Assembly: GCA_024638465.1 (NCBI GenBank)
Contig: JAHEKF010000019.1
Location: 1 to 50,636, forward strand
Direction of reading: 5' to 3'
From: Rhodospirillaceae bacterium
Lineage (GTDB): Bacteria > Pseudomonadota > Gammaproteobacteria > Steroidobacterales > Rariloculaceae
DNA length: 50,636 nucleotides
Part shown: positions 27,819 to 39,719 of the stretch, piece by piece
Layout of the letters: the number at the start of each line of letters is the position of its first letter
Position numbering within the stretch: position 1 is the stretch's first letter
Position numbers and translations under genes: made by a program
The notes under the pieces: generated by a model
What the model was told of the DNA's origin: nothing
What the model saw: only the letters and a program-made list of their open reading frames with translations
Databases searched by the model: none

Positions 27819-28646
27819 CTATTTCTTTTTGCGCCGGCGAACGATCATCGCGCCGGTGCGCTTGTTACTACGCGTCTTGTAGCCTTTGGTCGGTACGCCC
27901 CACGGCGTAACGGGGTGACGCCCACCCGAACTTCTGCCCTCGCCGCCACCATGAGGATGATCGACCGGATTCATCGCAACGCCTCGAACCGTCGGCCGCA
28001 CGCCGCGCCAGCGCTTCGCGCCAGCCTTACCCAGCTTGCTCAGATTGTGCTCGTAGTTGCCAACTTCACCGATCGTCGCTCTGCAATCGACGTGAATGCG
28101 GCGCATTTCACCCGAGCGCAATCGAAGCGTCGCGTAACGTCCTTCGCGCGCGACGATCTGGACCGAGCTTCCCGCGCTGCGAGCGAGCTGACCGCCCTTG
28201 CCGGGCTTCATTTCGACGCAGTGGACGAGCGTACCAACCGGGATACTTTTCAGGGGCAGCGCGCTACCGGGCTTGATCGGCGCATCCGTCCCCGACTGGA
28301 TCGGATCTCCGGCTTTCGCGCGGCGCGGTGCGAGAATGTAGCGTCGCTCTCCGTCAGCGTAAAGAACCAGCGCAAGATGCGCGCTGCGGTTGGGGTCGTA
28401 CTCGATACGCTCGATGCGCCCTGCGATCCCGTCCTTGTCTCGCTTGAAGTCGACGATTCGGTAGTGGCGTTTGTGACCGCCCCCGCGATGCCGCGTCGTA
28501 ATACGGCCATGATTGTTGCGCCCACCCGTATTGGATTTCGGGCTCAGCAAGGGAGCATGAGGCTTGCCCTTGTGCAGATCGTCTCTGACCGCACGAACGA
28601 CGAATCGTCGGCCAGCCGAGGTAGGTTTAGCTTTTCGTACCGCCAC
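27819..28646 (-). CDS. rplB: 50S ribosomal protein L2
   Basis: The 275-residue protein has the L2 signature [27 protein letters not shown], whose conserved His is linked to peptidyl transfer. It also has [22 protein letters not shown]. It is an early-binding 23S protein needed for subunit association. It starts 18 bases after rplW. Confidence 0.98.
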   Translation of the reverse strand: MAVRKAKPTSAGRRFVVRAVRDDLHKGKPHAPLLSPKSNTGGRNNHGRITTRHRGGGHKRHYRIVDFKRDKDGIAGRIERIEYDPNRSAHLALVLYADGERRYILAPRRAKAGDPIQSGTDAPIKPGSALPLKSIPVGTLVHCVEMKPGKGGQLARSAGSSVQIVAREGRYATLRLRSGEMRRIHVDCRATIGEVGNYEHNLSKLGKAGAKRWRGVRPTVRGVAMNPVDHPHGGGEGRSSGGRHPVTPWGVPTKGYKTRSNKRTGAMIVRRRKKK

Positions 28647-28664
28647 TGCGCTTGCCCCTGATCC

Positions 28665-28973
28665 CTAATCGACGCCCATGAAGTCGATATCGCTACCGGG
28701 CGCAAGACTGACGTACGCTTTCTTCCAGGAAGCCAAACGTCCGCTCGTTACTCCGTGACGCTTGATCTTGCCGCGCACGTTTATCACCCGGACCTTGTCG
28801 ACCTCGACTTCGAACAGCAGTTCGACAGCTTTCTTAACCTCTTTCTTGGTCGCATCCGGCCTGACCTTGAAGACGATTTGACGGTTCGAATCCGCCGCCG
28901 CAGACGTCTTCTCGGAGACATGCGGCCCGAGAATCACCTTCATCAGGCGTTGCTGGTTCGCTAGATAACTCAT
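28665..28973 (-). CDS. rplW: 50S ribosomal protein L23
   Basis: The protein has 102 residues with [19 protein letters not shown], the [24 protein letters not shown] core and the [10 protein letters not shown] end. L23 is the docking site for trigger factor and SRP at the tunnel exit. Its start overlaps the rplD stop by four bases (ATGA). Confidence 0.97.
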   Translation of the reverse strand: MSYLANQQRLMKVILGPHVSEKTSAAADSNRQIVFKVRPDATKKEVKKAVELLFEVEVDKVRVINVRGKIKRHGVTSGRLASWKKAYVSLAPGSDIDFMGVD

Positions 28974-29575
28974 CCGAGACGCTGCTCGAGCTGTTTGGCG
29001 GCGGCAACGGTCATCAACACGTTGTCGTGCCCGACCAGGCTGACGGGATCGACGCTATCGGCTTCGAGCACATCGACGTTGACCAGATTACGGGCGGCAA
29101 GCGCCAGATTCTCATCGAAGCCCTCAACCACGATCAGAACGTTGCTGACCTCGAGTTGCTCGAGCTTCGTTTTCAGTTCTTTGGTTTTCGGCGCGCTAAC
29201 GCCGAAGCCATCGAGGAGCAGCAGACGATCCTGCCGGACCAGTTCGGACAACATGGCTCGCATCGCGCCACGATACATTTTGCGGTTGACCTTCTGGTCG
29301 TAGTCCCGCGGACGAGCCGCGAATGTGCGGCCACCGCCAGTCCAGATCGGACTGCGTATCGTACCGGCACGCGCACGGCCCGTGCCTTTCTGCCGCCATG
29401 GTTTCGTGCCACCACCGCGTTTTTCCGAGCGGTTTTTCTGCGCTTTCGTTCCCTGACGAGCGCCGGCAAGGTAAGCGGTGACCACCTGATGGACCAGCGG
29501 TTCGTTATAAGCGACACCGAAAGACGCATCGTTGAGCTCGACGGTGCTGCTCGATCCTTTTAGCTTGAGTTTCAC
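28970..29575 (-). CDS. rplD: 50S ribosomal protein L4
   Basis: The 201-residue protein contains the tunnel-lining loop [29 protein letters not shown] and the helical C-terminal half with [24 protein letters not shown]. In E. coli L4 represses the S10 operon through its leader; the hairpin-bearing leader upstream of rplC at 30219-30445 is a candidate equivalent. It starts four bases after rplC. Confidence 0.98.
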   Translation of the reverse strand: MKLKLKGSSSTVELNDASFGVAYNEPLVHQVVTAYLAGARQGTKAQKNRSEKRGGGTKPWRQKGTGRARAGTIRSPIWTGGGRTFAARPRDYDQKVNRKMYRGAMRAMLSELVRQDRLLLLDGFGVSAPKTKELKTKLEQLEVSNVLIVVEGFDENLALAARNLVNVDVLEADSVDPVSLVGHDNVLMTVAAAKQLEQRLG

Positions 29576-29579
29576 GCGC

Positions 29580-30218
29580 TTACGCCTTCACCGCCGGACG
29601 AACGACAACGCGCCCGCCCGGAGCGCCAGGCACTCCACCTTTGATCAACAACAGGTTTCTCTCAGCGTCTACGCGGACAATCTCGAGATTCGGCATCGTG
29701 CGGCGCACATTACCCATCTGCCCCGCCATCTTCTTACCCTTGAAGACGCGTCCGGGCGTCTGGTTCTGGCCGATAGAGCCGGGTGCCCGATGCGCAAGCG
29801 AGTTACCGTGGGTCGCATCCTGCATGCTGAAATTGTGGCGCTTCACGCCGCCCTGAAACCCTTTGCCCTTCGTCGTGCCGAATACATCGACGCGCTGGCC
29901 GTCCTCAAAGACGTCGACCTTTATATCGCTACCCGCCTCGAGCTCCTCGCCTTCGTTTTCATCGAGGCGAAACTCCCAGAGGCCTTCGCCAGCCTCCACG
30001 GACGCTTTGGCGAAATGTCCCGCCTGCGGTCGCGCGACACGGCCGGCCTTGCGGCTGCCCACGGTAACCTGGACGGCACGATAGCCGTCACTGTCCGCAG
30101 TCTTCAGCTGCGAGATGCGATTGGGCAGGGCCTCGATAACGGTAACCGGGATTGAATCACCGGCATCCGTAAAAATGCGGGTCATACCGCACTTTCGGCC
30201 CACCAGACCGATTGGCAT
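29580..30218 (-). CDS. rplC: 50S ribosomal protein L3
   Basis: The ATG at 30218 ([20 protein letters not shown]) has a GAGGA ribosome site and gives 212 residues; another ATG at 30233 lacks one. Family segments are [48 protein letters not shown] and the tail [12 protein letters not shown]. The GQNQTPG loop carries the Gln whose N5 is methylated by PrmB in other bacteria. It is separated from rpsJ by 426 bases that hold its own promoter. Confidence 0.97.
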   Translation of the reverse strand: MPIGLVGRKCGMTRIFTDAGDSIPVTVIEALPNRISQLKTADSDGYRAVQVTVGSRKAGRVARPQAGHFAKASVEAGEGLWEFRLDENEGEELEAGSDIKVDVFEDGQRVDVFGTTKGKGFQGGVKRHNFSMQDATHGNSLAHRAPGSIGQNQTPGRVFKGKKMAGQMGNVRRTMPNLEIVRVDAERNLLLIKGGVPGAPGGRVVVRPAVKA

Positions 30219-30354
30219 GGGTCGTGTCCTCATTATCCGCGCCGCGTATTGCTGGGCGGCACTTCAGCCAGTACGGGCAGTCCCGCGCTGGCACCGAATG
30301 GCTCCCGGCAGGCTGGCGCCCCTCGGAAACCCCGTTTGTTTATGTTGTTGCGAT

Positions 30355-30378
30355 GCTGCCGAAACCAGGTTCGGCAGC
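30355..30378 (-). promoter_or_regulatory. Hairpin in rplC leader, candidate r-protein autoregulatory site
   Basis: The RNA would read GCTGCCGAA, a six-base loop, then TTCGGCAGC: a perfect 9-bp stem. It lies about 70 bases after the proposed start of transcription and 137 bases before rplC. It has no U-rich tail immediately after it, so a simple terminator is less likely than a leader structure. L4 control is an analogy with the E. coli S10 leader. Confidence 0.45.
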
Positions 30379-30451
30379 CCCCTGAAGTTAAATCTACAGT
30401 ACTAAAGCGGCCCGACGGAAAGTTCCTCGCCGAGCCAGCGCGTAGCCGTGC

Positions 30452-30479
30452 ATTATAGCACCGCCCGGGCTCTATACAA
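30452..30479 (-). promoter_or_regulatory. Promoter for the rplC-to-rplQ transcript
   Basis: On the minus strand TTGTAT (30479-30474) and a perfect TATAAT (30457-30452) are separated by 16 bases. The -35 box is weak (TTG only), the -10 box ideal, and the discriminator GC-rich (GCACGG), as in growth-rate-controlled promoters. Confidence 0.55.
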
Positions 30480-30644
30480 CGCCTGGAAGCGGGCTCAGGC
30501 GGTGCGCCTAACGGTATTTCCCTCGATCACAAGACAAGGCGAGAAACGACGAAAAAGCGGGTTGTACCCGACCAGTCTGCCGCTCCGCGGCCCGCATTCT
30601 GAGCCGAATCTCAACGCCATATCGCGCTGGCTGAGACCGCTTCC

Positions 30645-30959
30645 TCAAGTAAGCCGGATCTGGACGTCGACGCCCGCAGGCAGCTCGAGCCGCATCAGCG
30701 CATCGACTGTCTTGTCGGTTGGGTCGACGATATCCATGAGCCGCTTATGGGTCAGCAATTCATACTGATCCCGGGCATTCTTGTTCACATGGGGCGAGAT
30801 CAAAACCGTATAGCGTTCGATCTTCGTCGGCAGAGGCACCGGACCTTTTACGGTGGCGCCGGTTCGTTTCGCCGTTTCGACGATTTCCCTGGCCGAACGG
30901 TCGATAAGACGGTGATCGAAAGCCTTGAGCCGGATTCTTATATTCTGATTCGCTGCCAT
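30645..30959 (-). CDS. rpsJ: 30S ribosomal protein S10 / NusE
   Basis: The 104-residue protein contains [29 protein letters not shown] and the loop [27 protein letters not shown]10 also acts as NusE, joining NusB and NusG in transcription antitermination. It follows tufA by 36 bases and appears to belong to the str-tuf transcript, because a large gap with its own promoter separates it from rplC. Confidence 0.98.
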   Translation of the reverse strand: MAANQNIRIRLKAFDHRLIDRSAREIVETAKRTGATVKGPVPLPTKIERYTVLISPHVNKNARDQYELLTHKRLMDIVDPTDKTVDALMRLELPAGVDVQIRLT

Positions 30960-30995
30960 TGTGTCTTCCGCTTGTCTCGAGAATAACCGCCGCGC

Positions 30996-32186
<1,191 letters not shown>

Positions 32187-32247
32187 GATCCCTTAACCTC
32201 TCAAACCTGTTTCCAGCCGTTTCCGGCTCAATCCCCAAACCCGGCGC

Positions 32248-34341
32248 CTAAGACCGGGCTTTAATAATCTCGGATGCAACATTACCCGGCACGTGAGCGT
32301 ACTGACCGAATTCCATCGTATACGTGGCACGGCCCTGGCTCATCGAACGCAGATCGGTTGCGTAGCCGAACATCTCCGCCAACGGCACTTCCGCACGAAT
32401 GATCTTACCTGCCGGTGACTCCTCTAGTCCCTGGAGTACGCCGCGCCGTCGACTGAGATCTCCGTTGACATCGCCCATGTAGTCCTCGGGCGTAACAACC
32501 TCAACCTGCATGATCGGCTCGAGCAGGACCGGACTGGCCTTTGCGGCACCGTCCTTGAATGCCATCGAGCCCGCGATCTTGAACGCGACTTCGCTGGAGT
32601 CTACATCGTGGGACGAACCGTCGTACAGTGCGACGCGGCAGTCAACGACGGGGTACCCGGCGATGACGCCATTCCCCATCTGCTCCTGAATCCCCTTATC
32701 GACGGCGTTGATGTACTCGCGCGGAACGACGCCACCCACGACCTCGTTCAGAAACTCGTAACCTCCGCCCGACTCGTTCGGCTCGATGCGAAGGTAAACA
32801 TGGCCGTACTGGCCGCGACCGCCCGTCTGGCGGACAAATTTTCCTTCCTGCTCAACCGTTTTCCGAATAGTTTCGCGGTAGGCAACTTGCGGTTTGCCGA
32901 CATTCGCCTCAACACTGAACTCACGCTTCATGCGATCGACGATGATCTCCAGATGCAGCTCGCCCATACCGGAAATGATGGTCTGCGCGGATTCTTCATC
33001 TGTGTGGACCCGAAACGACGGGTCTTCCTTCGCCAGCTTGCTGAGAGCGATGCCCATCTTCTCCTGATCGGCCTTGGTCTTGGGTTCGACCGCGACAGAG
33101 ATGACCGGCTCGGGAAATTCCATGCGCTCGAGCAGTATGGGTTCTTTCGGATCGACGAGGCTGTCGCCTGTCGTCACTTCCTTGAGACCTACGGCTGCGG
33201 CAATATCCCCGGCCCGGACTTCCTTGAGTTCTTCGCGATCGTTGGAGTGCATCTGCAGAATTCGCCCGATTCGCTCGCGCTTCTGCTTGACCGAGTTGTA
33301 GACCGTGTCGCCGGACTTCAGAACGCCGGAGTAGACGCGGAAGAAAGTCAGATTTCCAACGAACGGATCCGTTGCAATCTTGAACGCAAGCGCCGCAAAC
33401 GGCGCATCGTCGGAGGACGGTCGCTTTGCTTCGGATTCGTCCTCGAGCACGCCGGTAATACTGGGTCTCTCGGTCGGTGACGGAAGATAGTCTACGACCG
33501 CGTCGAGGACAGCCTGCACACCCTTATTCTTGAACGCCGTACCACACAGCACCGGCGTGATTTCGCCAGCCAGGCATTGCTTGCGCAGACCCTTCTTGAT
33601 ATCGGCTTCGGAAAGCTCGCCGTTCTCCAGGTACTTGTCGAGCAGCGCCTCGTCTCCCTCCGCCGCCGATTCGACGAGCTTCTCGCGCCATTCCGCCGCC
33701 AGATCGGCGAGATTGTCAGGGATATCAGATTCCTCAAAGCTCGTTCCCTGAGTCGAATCGTCCCATCGAACCGCTTTCATCTTGACAAGGTCGACGACGC
33801 CTTCGAAATTCTCTTCAGCACCGATCGGAATCTGGAGCAGTACGGGATTGCCTTTCAGGCGTTCCTTGATTTGATTAACGACACGGAAATAGTCAGCGCC
33901 CGTGCGATCCATTTTGTTAATGAACGCAAGCCTCGGTACGCCGTAGCGATTCGCCTGACGCCAGACCGTCTCGGACTGCGGCTCCACACCACCAACGGAA
34001 CAGAACACCGCCACAGCGCCATCGAGCACGCGCAGGCTGCGTTCCACTTCAATCGTGAAATCCACGTGACCCGGTGTATCGATAATATTGATGCGGTACT
34101 CGGGGAGACTCGCATCCATCCCTTTCCAGAAGCAGGTCGTCGCGGCGGAAGTAATGGTGATTCCGCGCTCTTGCTCCTGCTCCATCCAGTCCATAACGGC
34201 TGCGCCGTCGTGAACTTCGCCTATCTTATGAGAGACGCCGGTGTAGAAGAGGATTCGTTCAGTCGTTGTCGTCTTGCCAGCATCGATGTGAGCCATGATG
34301 CCGATATTGCGATAACGCTCTATGGGAGTTTGCCGTGCCAC
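32248..34341 (-). CDS. fusA: Elongation factor G
   Basis: This is a 697-residue translocation GTPase. G motifs are [36 protein letters not shown] and NKMDRTG. Later domains include [18 protein letters not shown] and the domain IV segment [18 protein letters not shown]. It sits 20 bases after rpsG and 61 bases before tufA in the str operon. Codon usage is ordinary for the window, which highlights the contrast with tufA. Confidence 0.98.
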   Translation of the reverse strand: MARQTPIERYRNIGIMAHIDAGKTTTTERILFYTGVSHKIGEVHDGAAVMDWMEQEQERGITITSAATTCFWKGMDASLPEYRINIIDTPGHVDFTIEVERSLRVLDGAVAVFCSVGGVEPQSETVWRQANRYGVPRLAFINKMDRTGADYFRVVNQIKERLKGNPVLLQIPIGAEENFEGVVDLVKMKAVRWDDSTQGTSFEESDIPDNLADLAAEWREKLVESAAEGDEALLDKYLENGELSEADIKKGLRKQCLAGEITPVLCGTAFKNKGVQAVLDAVVDYLPSPTERPSITGVLEDESEAKRPSSDDAPFAALAFKIATDPFVGNLTFFRVYSGVLKSGDTVYNSVKQKRERIGRILQMHSNDREELKEVRAGDIAAAVGLKEVTTGDSLVDPKEPILLERMEFPEPVISVAVEPKTKADQEKMGIALSKLAKEDPSFRVHTDEESAQTIISGMGELHLEIIVDRMKREFSVEANVGKPQVAYRETIRKTVEQEGKFVRQTGGRGQYGHVYLRIEPNESGGGYEFLNEVVGGVVPREYINAVDKGIQEQMGNGVIAGYPVVDCRVALYDGSSHDVDSSEVAFKIAGSMAFKDGAAKASPVLLEPIMQVEVVTPEDYMGDVNGDLSRRRGVLQGLEESPAGKIIRAEVPLAEMFGYATDLRSMSQGRATYTMEFGQYAHVPGNVASEIIKARS

Positions 34342-34361
34342 GTCCTTGCCTCACAGATCGA

Positions 34362-34841
34362 CTACCACCGGTAGTGAGCGAATGCTTTGTTAGCTTCCGC
34401 CATACGATGTGTGTCTTCCCTTTTCTTGACGGCCGTACCGCGGTTTTCGGCCGCATCCATAAGCTCATGCGCCAATCGCAAAGCCATCGTTTTTTCTGAG
34501 CGGTTCCTGGCCGCATCGATCGCCCAGCGCATCGCGAGCGTCTCGCGCCTCGTTGCGCGAACTTCGATCGGAACCTGATAAGTCGCGCCGCCGACTCGGC
34601 GGGACTTCACCTCCACCGAGGGTTTGATGTTGTCGAGCGCCTGGCCAAGAATCTCGAGCGCTTTCTCGTCATCGGCACCGGAGCGATCCGCGATACGTGC
34701 GATCGCGCCGTAGACGATCTGCTCCGCGACCGATTTCTTGCCGCTCAGCATGACCATATTGATGAACTTCGCCAGCCGCTGGTTTCCGAACTTCGGATCG
34801 GGCAATACGTGGCGGCGCGGAGCTCGGCTTCGTCTCGACAT
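34362..34841 (-). CDS. rpsG: 30S ribosomal protein S7
   Basis: The 159-residue protein contains the signature [32 protein letters not shown] and [24 protein letters not shown]7 nucleates 30S head assembly and represses the str operon in E. coli by binding between rpsL and rpsG. Here that gap is only 21 bases, too short for the E. coli-type site. Confidence 0.98.
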   Translation of the reverse strand: MSRRSRAPRRHVLPDPKFGNQRLAKFINMVMLSGKKSVAEQIVYGAIARIADRSGADDEKALEILGQALDNIKPSVEVKSRRVGGATYQVPIEVRATRRETLAMRWAIDAARNRSEKTMALRLAHELMDAAENRGTAVKKREDTHRMAEANKAFAHYRW

Positions 34842-34862
34842 TCGTTAGGGTTCCAGAGTCTT

Positions 34863-35237
34863 TTAGTTCTTCGGTCGTTTTGAGCCGTATTTCGAACGTG
34901 CCCGCCGTCGGTCACCGACACCGGCGCAATCCAGCGTTCCGCGAACCACGTGATACCGCACACCCGGCAGGTCCTTGACGCGACCGCCGCGGATCAGGAC
35001 GACCGAGTGCTCCTGCAGATTGTGGCCTTCACCACCGATGTAGCTCGTGACCTCGAAGCCGTTCGTGAGTCGAACTCGCGCGACCTTGCGCATTGCGGAG
35101 TTCGGCTTCTTCGGTGTCGTGGTGTAGACACGGGTGCAGACACCGCGTTTCTGCGGAGACGCGCCGAGCGCGGGCACATTGCTCTTGGCGCGCTTCGTTG
35201 AGCGCGGTTTTCGGACCAGCTGATTCGTTGTCGCCAT
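34863..35237 (-). CDS. rpsL: 30S ribosomal protein S12
   Basis: The protein has 124 residues with [33 protein letters not shown] and [20 protein letters not shown]. The Lys residues equivalent to E. coli Lys43 (TTPKKPNSA) and Lys88 (GRVKDLPG) are intact, which predicts a streptomycin-sensitive form. It starts 159 bases after rpoC, behind its own promoter and a terminator-like leader hairpin. Confidence 0.98.
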   Translation of the reverse strand: MATTNQLVRKPRSTKRAKSNVPALGASPQKRGVCTRVYTTTPKKPNSAMRKVARVRLTNGFEVTSYIGGEGHNLQEHSVVLIRGGRVKDLPGVRYHVVRGTLDCAGVGDRRRARSKYGSKRPKN

Positions 35238-35259
35238 CTAACGCCTGCAAATAAAGACG

Positions 35260-35289
35260 GGCCCGTTGCCGGTTCGCGGCATCCGGGCC
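35260..35289 (-). terminator. Terminator-like hairpin in the rpsL leader (possible attenuator)
   Basis: On the minus strand GGCCCG pairs with CGGGCC around an inner stem TGCCG/CGGCA with a five-base loop. The tail CGTCTTTATTT follows directly and ends about 12 bases before the rpsL ATG. Its position, after a promoter and before the first gene, fits attenuation or autogenous control better than gene-end termination. Confidence 0.5.
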
Positions 35290-35337
35290 TCATTACTGTC
35301 ACCCTGCGGGAAAGCCCACGGAGTTTCGAATTTTTCT

Positions 35338-35356
35338 GGTCAGCGCCTCGCTGACC
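35338..35356 (-). promoter_or_regulatory. Perfect 8-bp hairpin in the rpsL leader
   Basis: GGTCAGCG, a three-base loop, then CGCTGACC. It lies about 15 bases into the proposed str transcript. It has no T tail on either side that would make it a terminator on the minus strand. It may be part of the leader fold that competes with the hairpin at 35260-35289. Confidence 0.45.
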
Positions 35357-35370
35357 TTGGGCAGCAGGAA

Positions 35371-35400
35371 ATTCTAGGGGCCGCCCAGAGCGACTGTCAA
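35371..35400 (-). promoter_or_regulatory. str operon promoter overlapping the rpoC stop codon
   Basis: On the minus strand a perfect -35 TTGACA (35400-35395) and -10 TAGAAT (35376-35371) are separated by 18 bases. The TGA inside TTGACA is the rpoC stop codon. The transcript would start about 130 bases upstream of rpsL. Confidence 0.7.
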
Positions 35401-38400
35401 CTAATACTTGTCGCTTCGGTCTCTCCCGAATCCGCCGGAGCTTCGCCGCTACCCTCCGCGGGCGTGTCGGCCAGCGTTTCCGCGGCTTCCGGCGCCTCCG
35501 CGCTTTCGGTGAGTGACTCTTCGAGTTCCTTGAGTTCCTCGGACAGGATGTCTTCCTGCGTCCTCCGGCGCTCCTCGTGGTGGGCAAAGCCCGTACCGGC
35601 CGGAATCAGGCGGCCAACGATCACGTTTTCCTTGAGTCCACGCAGGTCGTCCTGCATTCCGCGAACCGCTGCCTCGGTCAGAACGCGCGTCGTTTCCTGG
35701 AACGAAGCGGCCGATATGAACGACTCGGTGGCCAGCGAAGCTTTCGTGATACCGAGCAGCACGGGATCATAAGTCGCCGGCTCACCGCCACGCGCTTCGA
35801 TTTCCTCATTGGTCTCGAGAACCCGGGCACGATCGACCTGCTCGCCACGCAGGAAGCGGGATTCGCCCGGCATCCTGATCTCGGCTTTGCGCAGCATCTG
35901 GCGAATGATGACCTCGATGTGCTTGTCGTTGATCTTCACGCCCTGCAGCCGATAGACGTCCTGAATTTCCCTGACGAGATAGTCCGCCAGCCTCTCAACG
36001 CCCTGGAGCCGGAGAATGTCGTGGGGATTCGGCTCGCCATCGGCGATCATCTCTCCACGCACCACGGTCTCGCCCTCGAACACGTTGAGATGACGCCACT
36101 TGGGAATCAGCTCTTCATGCGCCTCGCCTTCCTCATCGGTGATCACGAGGCGGCGCTTGCCCTTGGTTTCTTTACCGAAACTGACGGTACCCGTGTGCTC
36201 CGCGAGTATCGCCGGATCCTTCGGCCTGCGGGCCTCGAACAGATCGGCGACTCGTGGCAGACCACCCGTAATGTCGCGCGTCTTGGTAGTCTCCTGCGGC
36301 AAGCGCGCAAGAACGTCGCCTACAACGACCTTGGAACCGCTCTCCATGCTGAGCACGGCGCCGGAAGGCAACGCGTAGACTGCCGGAATGTCGGTATTCG
36401 GGAAGAAGACCGCCTCACCCTTGGGGTCCACGAGCTTCGCAATCGGACGGTAGTCGCTGCCCGCACTGCGCTGAGCAGGATCGAGCACGACAGTGCTCGT
36501 CAGGCCCGTTATCTCGTCGACCTGCGACGTGACGGTCACGCCGTCGATGAAGTCCTCGAACTCGATCGTACCGCTGACTTCCGTCACGACCGGGTGGGTA
36601 TGCGGATCCCAGGTCGCGACGAGCCGGCCTGGCTCGACGGCCTCACCGTCGTCTACGTTGAGCACGGCTCCATAAGGCACTTTGTAGCGCTCGCGCTCGC
36701 GACCGAACTGATCGATGACGGCAAGCTCGCAGGATCGCGAAGTCGCGATGAGATGGCCTTTCTCCGCATGCTTGACCGACTTGAGGTTATGCATTCGGAT
36801 CGTGCCGGCACTCTTGACCTCGACACTGTTGACTGCCGCGGATCTCGACGCTGCGCCACCGATGTGGAAGGTGCGCATCGTGAGCTGCGTGCCAGGCTCG
36901 CCGATGGACTGCGCGGCAATAACGCCAACGGACTCGCCCTTGTCGACAGCGTGACCGCGGCCAAGATCACGACCGTAACACTGGCCGCAGACGCCATAGC
37001 GCATTCCGCAGGTAATTGGCGAGCGCACCAGCAACTGGTCGACCGAAGACGCCTCGAGCACCTCGACCGCGGCTTCGTCCAGCAGCTCGCCTGCCTTGAG
37101 CACGACTTCTTTGGATCCCGGAGCGATCACATCGACGGCTGCGACGCGACCAAGAACTCGCTCACGCAGCGGTTCGACGATATCGCCGCCCTCAACGAGT
37201 GGCGTCATCAGGAGGCCCGTTTCGGTGCCGCAGTCGGGACCGGTGACGACGAGATCCTGCGCGACATCGACGAGTCGGCGCGTCAGATATCCCGAGTTAG
37301 CGGTCTTCAGCGCCGTATCGGCAAGACCCTTTCGGGCGCCGTGGGTGGAGATAAAGTACTGCAACACGTCGAGACCTTCGCGGAAGTTCGCCGTGATCGG
37401 CGTCTCGATGATGGACCCGTCGGGCTTCGCCATGAGGCCGCGCATGCCGGCAAGCTGGCGAATCTGGGCAGCCGAACCTCGCGCACCGGAATCGGCCATC
37501 ATGTAGATCGAGTTGAATGACTCCTGCAGCGCATTGCCGCCCTTGGCGTCGACGACATTCTCGACACCGAGTTTCTCCATCATGGCCTTGGCCACCTGGT
37601 CGTTGGTGCGCGACCAGATATCGACGACTTTGTTATAGCGCTCGCCATCGGTCACGAGTCCCGATGCATACTGATCCTGGATGTCTTTGACCTCCTGCTC
37701 AGCGAGATGGAGGATGTCGGGCTTCTCGCTCGGCACCACCATATCGTTGACACCGAAGGACACGCCGGCTCGCGTTGCGTAATTAAAGCCCGTGTACATG
37801 AGCTGGTCGGCGAATACGACGGTGTCCTTGATACCGAGATTTCGGTAGCAAGCATTGATAACACGCGAGATCGCGCGCTTGTTCATCGGTTGATTGATGA
37901 GATCGAAATCCAGGCCATCCGGCATGATCTCGGACAGCAGTGCGCGACCTACCGTCGTATCGACGAGGCGCGACTTCGTGGCTACGGATTCGCCTTCCTC
38001 CGGCATCGCTTTGACGCGCACTTTAATTCCAGCGTGAAGTTCGACGTCGCGGTTCTCGTATGCGCGATGCACTTCTTCGACGTTGGCAAACATCATGCCC
38101 TCGCCCTTGGCATTAATACGCTCGCGACTCATGTAATAGAGGCCGAGAACGACGTCTTGCGAAGGCACGATGATCGGCTCGCCGTTAGCGGGCGAGAGGA
38201 TGTTGTTGGACGACATCATGAGCGCCCGCGCTTCCAGTTGCGCTTCTAGCGACAGCGGTACGTGAACCGCCATCTGATCGCCATCGAAGTCGGCATTGAA
38301 CGCGGTACAGACGAGCGGATGCAGCTGAATTGCCTTGCCTTCGATCAGTACCGGCTCGAACGCCTGGATGCCGAGACGATGCAGTGTCGGCGCACGATTG

Positions 38401-39668
38401 AGCATCACCGGATGCTCGCGAATGACCTGCTCGAGAATGTCCCAGACCTCGGGCCCCTCGCGCTCGACGAGCCGCTTCGCGGCCTTGATCGTCGTCGCTT
38501 CGCCGCGCAGCTGCAGCTTGGAAAAAATGAACGGCTTGAACAGTTCCAGCGCAAGTTTTTTCGGCAGACCGCACTGATGCAGCTTGAGTGTCGGACCAAC
38601 GACGATGACGGAACGGCCGGAGTAGTCGACCCGCTTGCCGAGCAGATTCTGTCGAAAGCGACCCTGCTTGCCCTTGATCATGTCCGCCAGCGATTTCAGC
38701 GGACGCTTGTTGGTTCCCGTAATCGCCCGGCCGCGACGACCGTTGTCGAGAAGCGCGTCGACGGATTCCTGCAGCATGCGCTTCTCGTTGCGCACGATAA
38801 TATCCGGCGCGTTGAGCTCGAGGAGCCTGCGCAGACGATTGTTGCGATTGATGACGCGGCGATAAAGATCGTTTAGATCGGACGTCGCGAAGCGACCGCC
38901 ATCCAGCGGAACCAGAGGGCGCAGATCGGGCGGCAGAACCGGCAACACGGTCATGACCATCCAGCCCGGCTGGTTTTTGGAGTCGAGGAACGATTCGAGC
39001 AGCTTGAGTCGCTTCGACAGTCGTTTGATCTTGGTTTCCGAATTCGTCGCAGCGATGTCCTCGCGTACCTGAGCAACCTCGCCAGCCAGATCGAGACTCG
39101 TCAGCAAATCGCGTACGGCCTCAGCACCCATTCGCGCATCGAACTCGTCGCCGTATTGCTCAATGGCTTCGAGATAGGTCTCATCCGTCAGCAGCTGACC
39201 GCGCTCGAGAGGCGTCATTCCGGGTTCGACAACAACGAACGCCTCGAAGTAGAGGATTCTTTCGATCTCGCGCAGCGTCATGTCGAGCATCAGCCCGATT
39301 CGCGACGGCAGCGATTTGAGGAACCAGATATGCGCGACCGGACTCGCGAGCTCCACATGCCCCATTCTCTCGCGCCTGACTTTGGTCTGAGTCACTTCGA
39401 CGCCGCACTTCTCGCAAACGACACCGCGGTGTTTCAAGCGCTTGTATTTTCCGCACAAGCACTCGTAATCCTTGATCGGGCCAAAAATTTTCGCGCAGAA
39501 AAGCCCGTCCCTTTCAGGCTTGAAGGTGCGATAGTTGATCGTCTCCGGTTTCTTTACTTCACCGTAAGACCAGGACCTGATCATGTCAGGAGAAGCCAAG
39601 CCGATCCGGATAGCGTCGAAATCCTCTACCGGGGTCTGCTGTTTAAAGAGCTTCAGTAAATCCTTCAT
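35397..39668 (-). CDS. rpoC: RNA polymerase beta' subunit
   Basis: The protein has 1423 residues, slightly longer than E. coli because of an acidic Glu/Ala/Ser-rich tail of about 45 residues. The N-terminal zinc site is [19 protein letters not shown] (Cys70, 72, 85, 88). The catalytic Mg-binding loop [15 protein letters not shown] lies near residue 460. The second zinc site is seen in [17 protein letters not shown]. The bridge/trigger-helix region includes [22 protein letters not shown]. It starts 51 bases after rpoB and its stop is embedded in the str promoter. Confidence 0.98.
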   Translation of the reverse strand: MKDLLKLFKQQTPVEDFDAIRIGLASPDMIRSWSYGEVKKPETINYRTFKPERDGLFCAKIFGPIKDYECLCGKYKRLKHRGVVCEKCGVEVTQTKVRRERMGHVELASPVAHIWFLKSLPSRIGLMLDMTLREIERILYFEAFVVVEPGMTPLERGQLLTDETYLEAIEQYGDEFDARMGAEAVRDLLTSLDLAGEVAQVREDIAATNSETKIKRLSKRLKLLESFLDSKNQPGWMVMTVLPVLPPDLRPLVPLDGGRFATSDLNDLYRRVINRNNRLRRLLELNAPDIIVRNEKRMLQESVDALLDNGRRGRAITGTNKRPLKSLADMIKGKQGRFRQNLLGKRVDYSGRSVIVVGPTLKLHQCGLPKKLALELFKPFIFSKLQLRGEATTIKAAKRLVEREGPEVWDILEQVIREHPVMLNRAPTLHRLGIQAFEPVLIEGKAIQLHPLVCTAFNADFDGDQMAVHVPLSLEAQLEARALMMSSNNILSPANGEPIIVPSQDVVLGLYYMSRERINAKGEGMMFANVEEVHRAYENRDVELHAGIKVRVKAMPEEGESVATKSRLVDTTVGRALLSEIMPDGLDFDLINQPMNKRAISRVINACYRNLGIKDTVVFADQLMYTGFNYATRAGVSFGVNDMVVPSEKPDILHLAEQEVKDIQDQYASGLVTDGERYNKVVDIWSRTNDQVAKAMMEKLGVENVVDAKGGNALQESFNSIYMMADSGARGSAAQIRQLAGMRGLMAKPDGSIIETPITANFREGLDVLQYFISTHGARKGLADTALKTANSGYLTRRLVDVAQDLVVTGPDCGTETGLLMTPLVEGGDIVEPLRERVLGRVAAVDVIAPGSKEVVLKAGELLDEAAVEVLEASSVDQLLVRSPITCGMRYGVCGQCYGRDLGRGHAVDKGESVGVIAAQSIGEPGTQLTMRTFHIGGAASRSAAVNSVEVKSAGTIRMHNLKSVKHAEKGHLIATSRSCELAVIDQFGRERERYKVPYGAVLNVDDGEAVEPGRLVATWDPHTHPVVTEVSGTIEFEDFIDGVTVTSQVDEITGLTSTVVLDPAQRSAGSDYRPIAKLVDPKGEAVFFPNTDIPAVYALPSGAVLSMESGSKVVVGDVLARLPQETTKTRDITGGLPRVADLFEARRPKDPAILAEHTGTVSFGKETKGKRRLVITDEEGEAHEELIPKWRHLNVFEGETVVRGEMIADGEPNPHDILRLQGVERLADYLVREIQDVYRLQGVKINDKHIEVIIRQMLRKAEIRMPGESRFLRGEQVDRARVLETNEEIEARGGEPATYDPVLLGITKASLATESFISAASFQETTRVLTEAAVRGMQDDLRGLKENVIVGRLIPAGTGFAHHEERRRTQEDILSEELKELEESLTESAEAPEAAETLADTPAEGSGEAPADSGETEATSIS

Positions 39669-39719
39669 ATGAGAATCACCTGTTGTGTATTCGTTTTTGT
39701 CGTTGCCTGAGCCGCGAAC

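Larger units (their letters stand above)
30219..30644 (-). other. rpsJ-rplC spacer: promoter plus structured leader
   Basis: This 426-base gap interrupts the S10 operon. Its rpsJ-proximal part holds no recognisable gene. A promoter with a perfect TATAAT lies at 30452-30479, and its transcript would have a leader of about 225 bases before rplC containing a strong hairpin at 30355-30378. Confidence 0.6.

Noticed and set aside
35577..37520. 647-codon open frame opposite rpoC
   Set aside because: It mirrors rpoC codons and has no recognisable domain.
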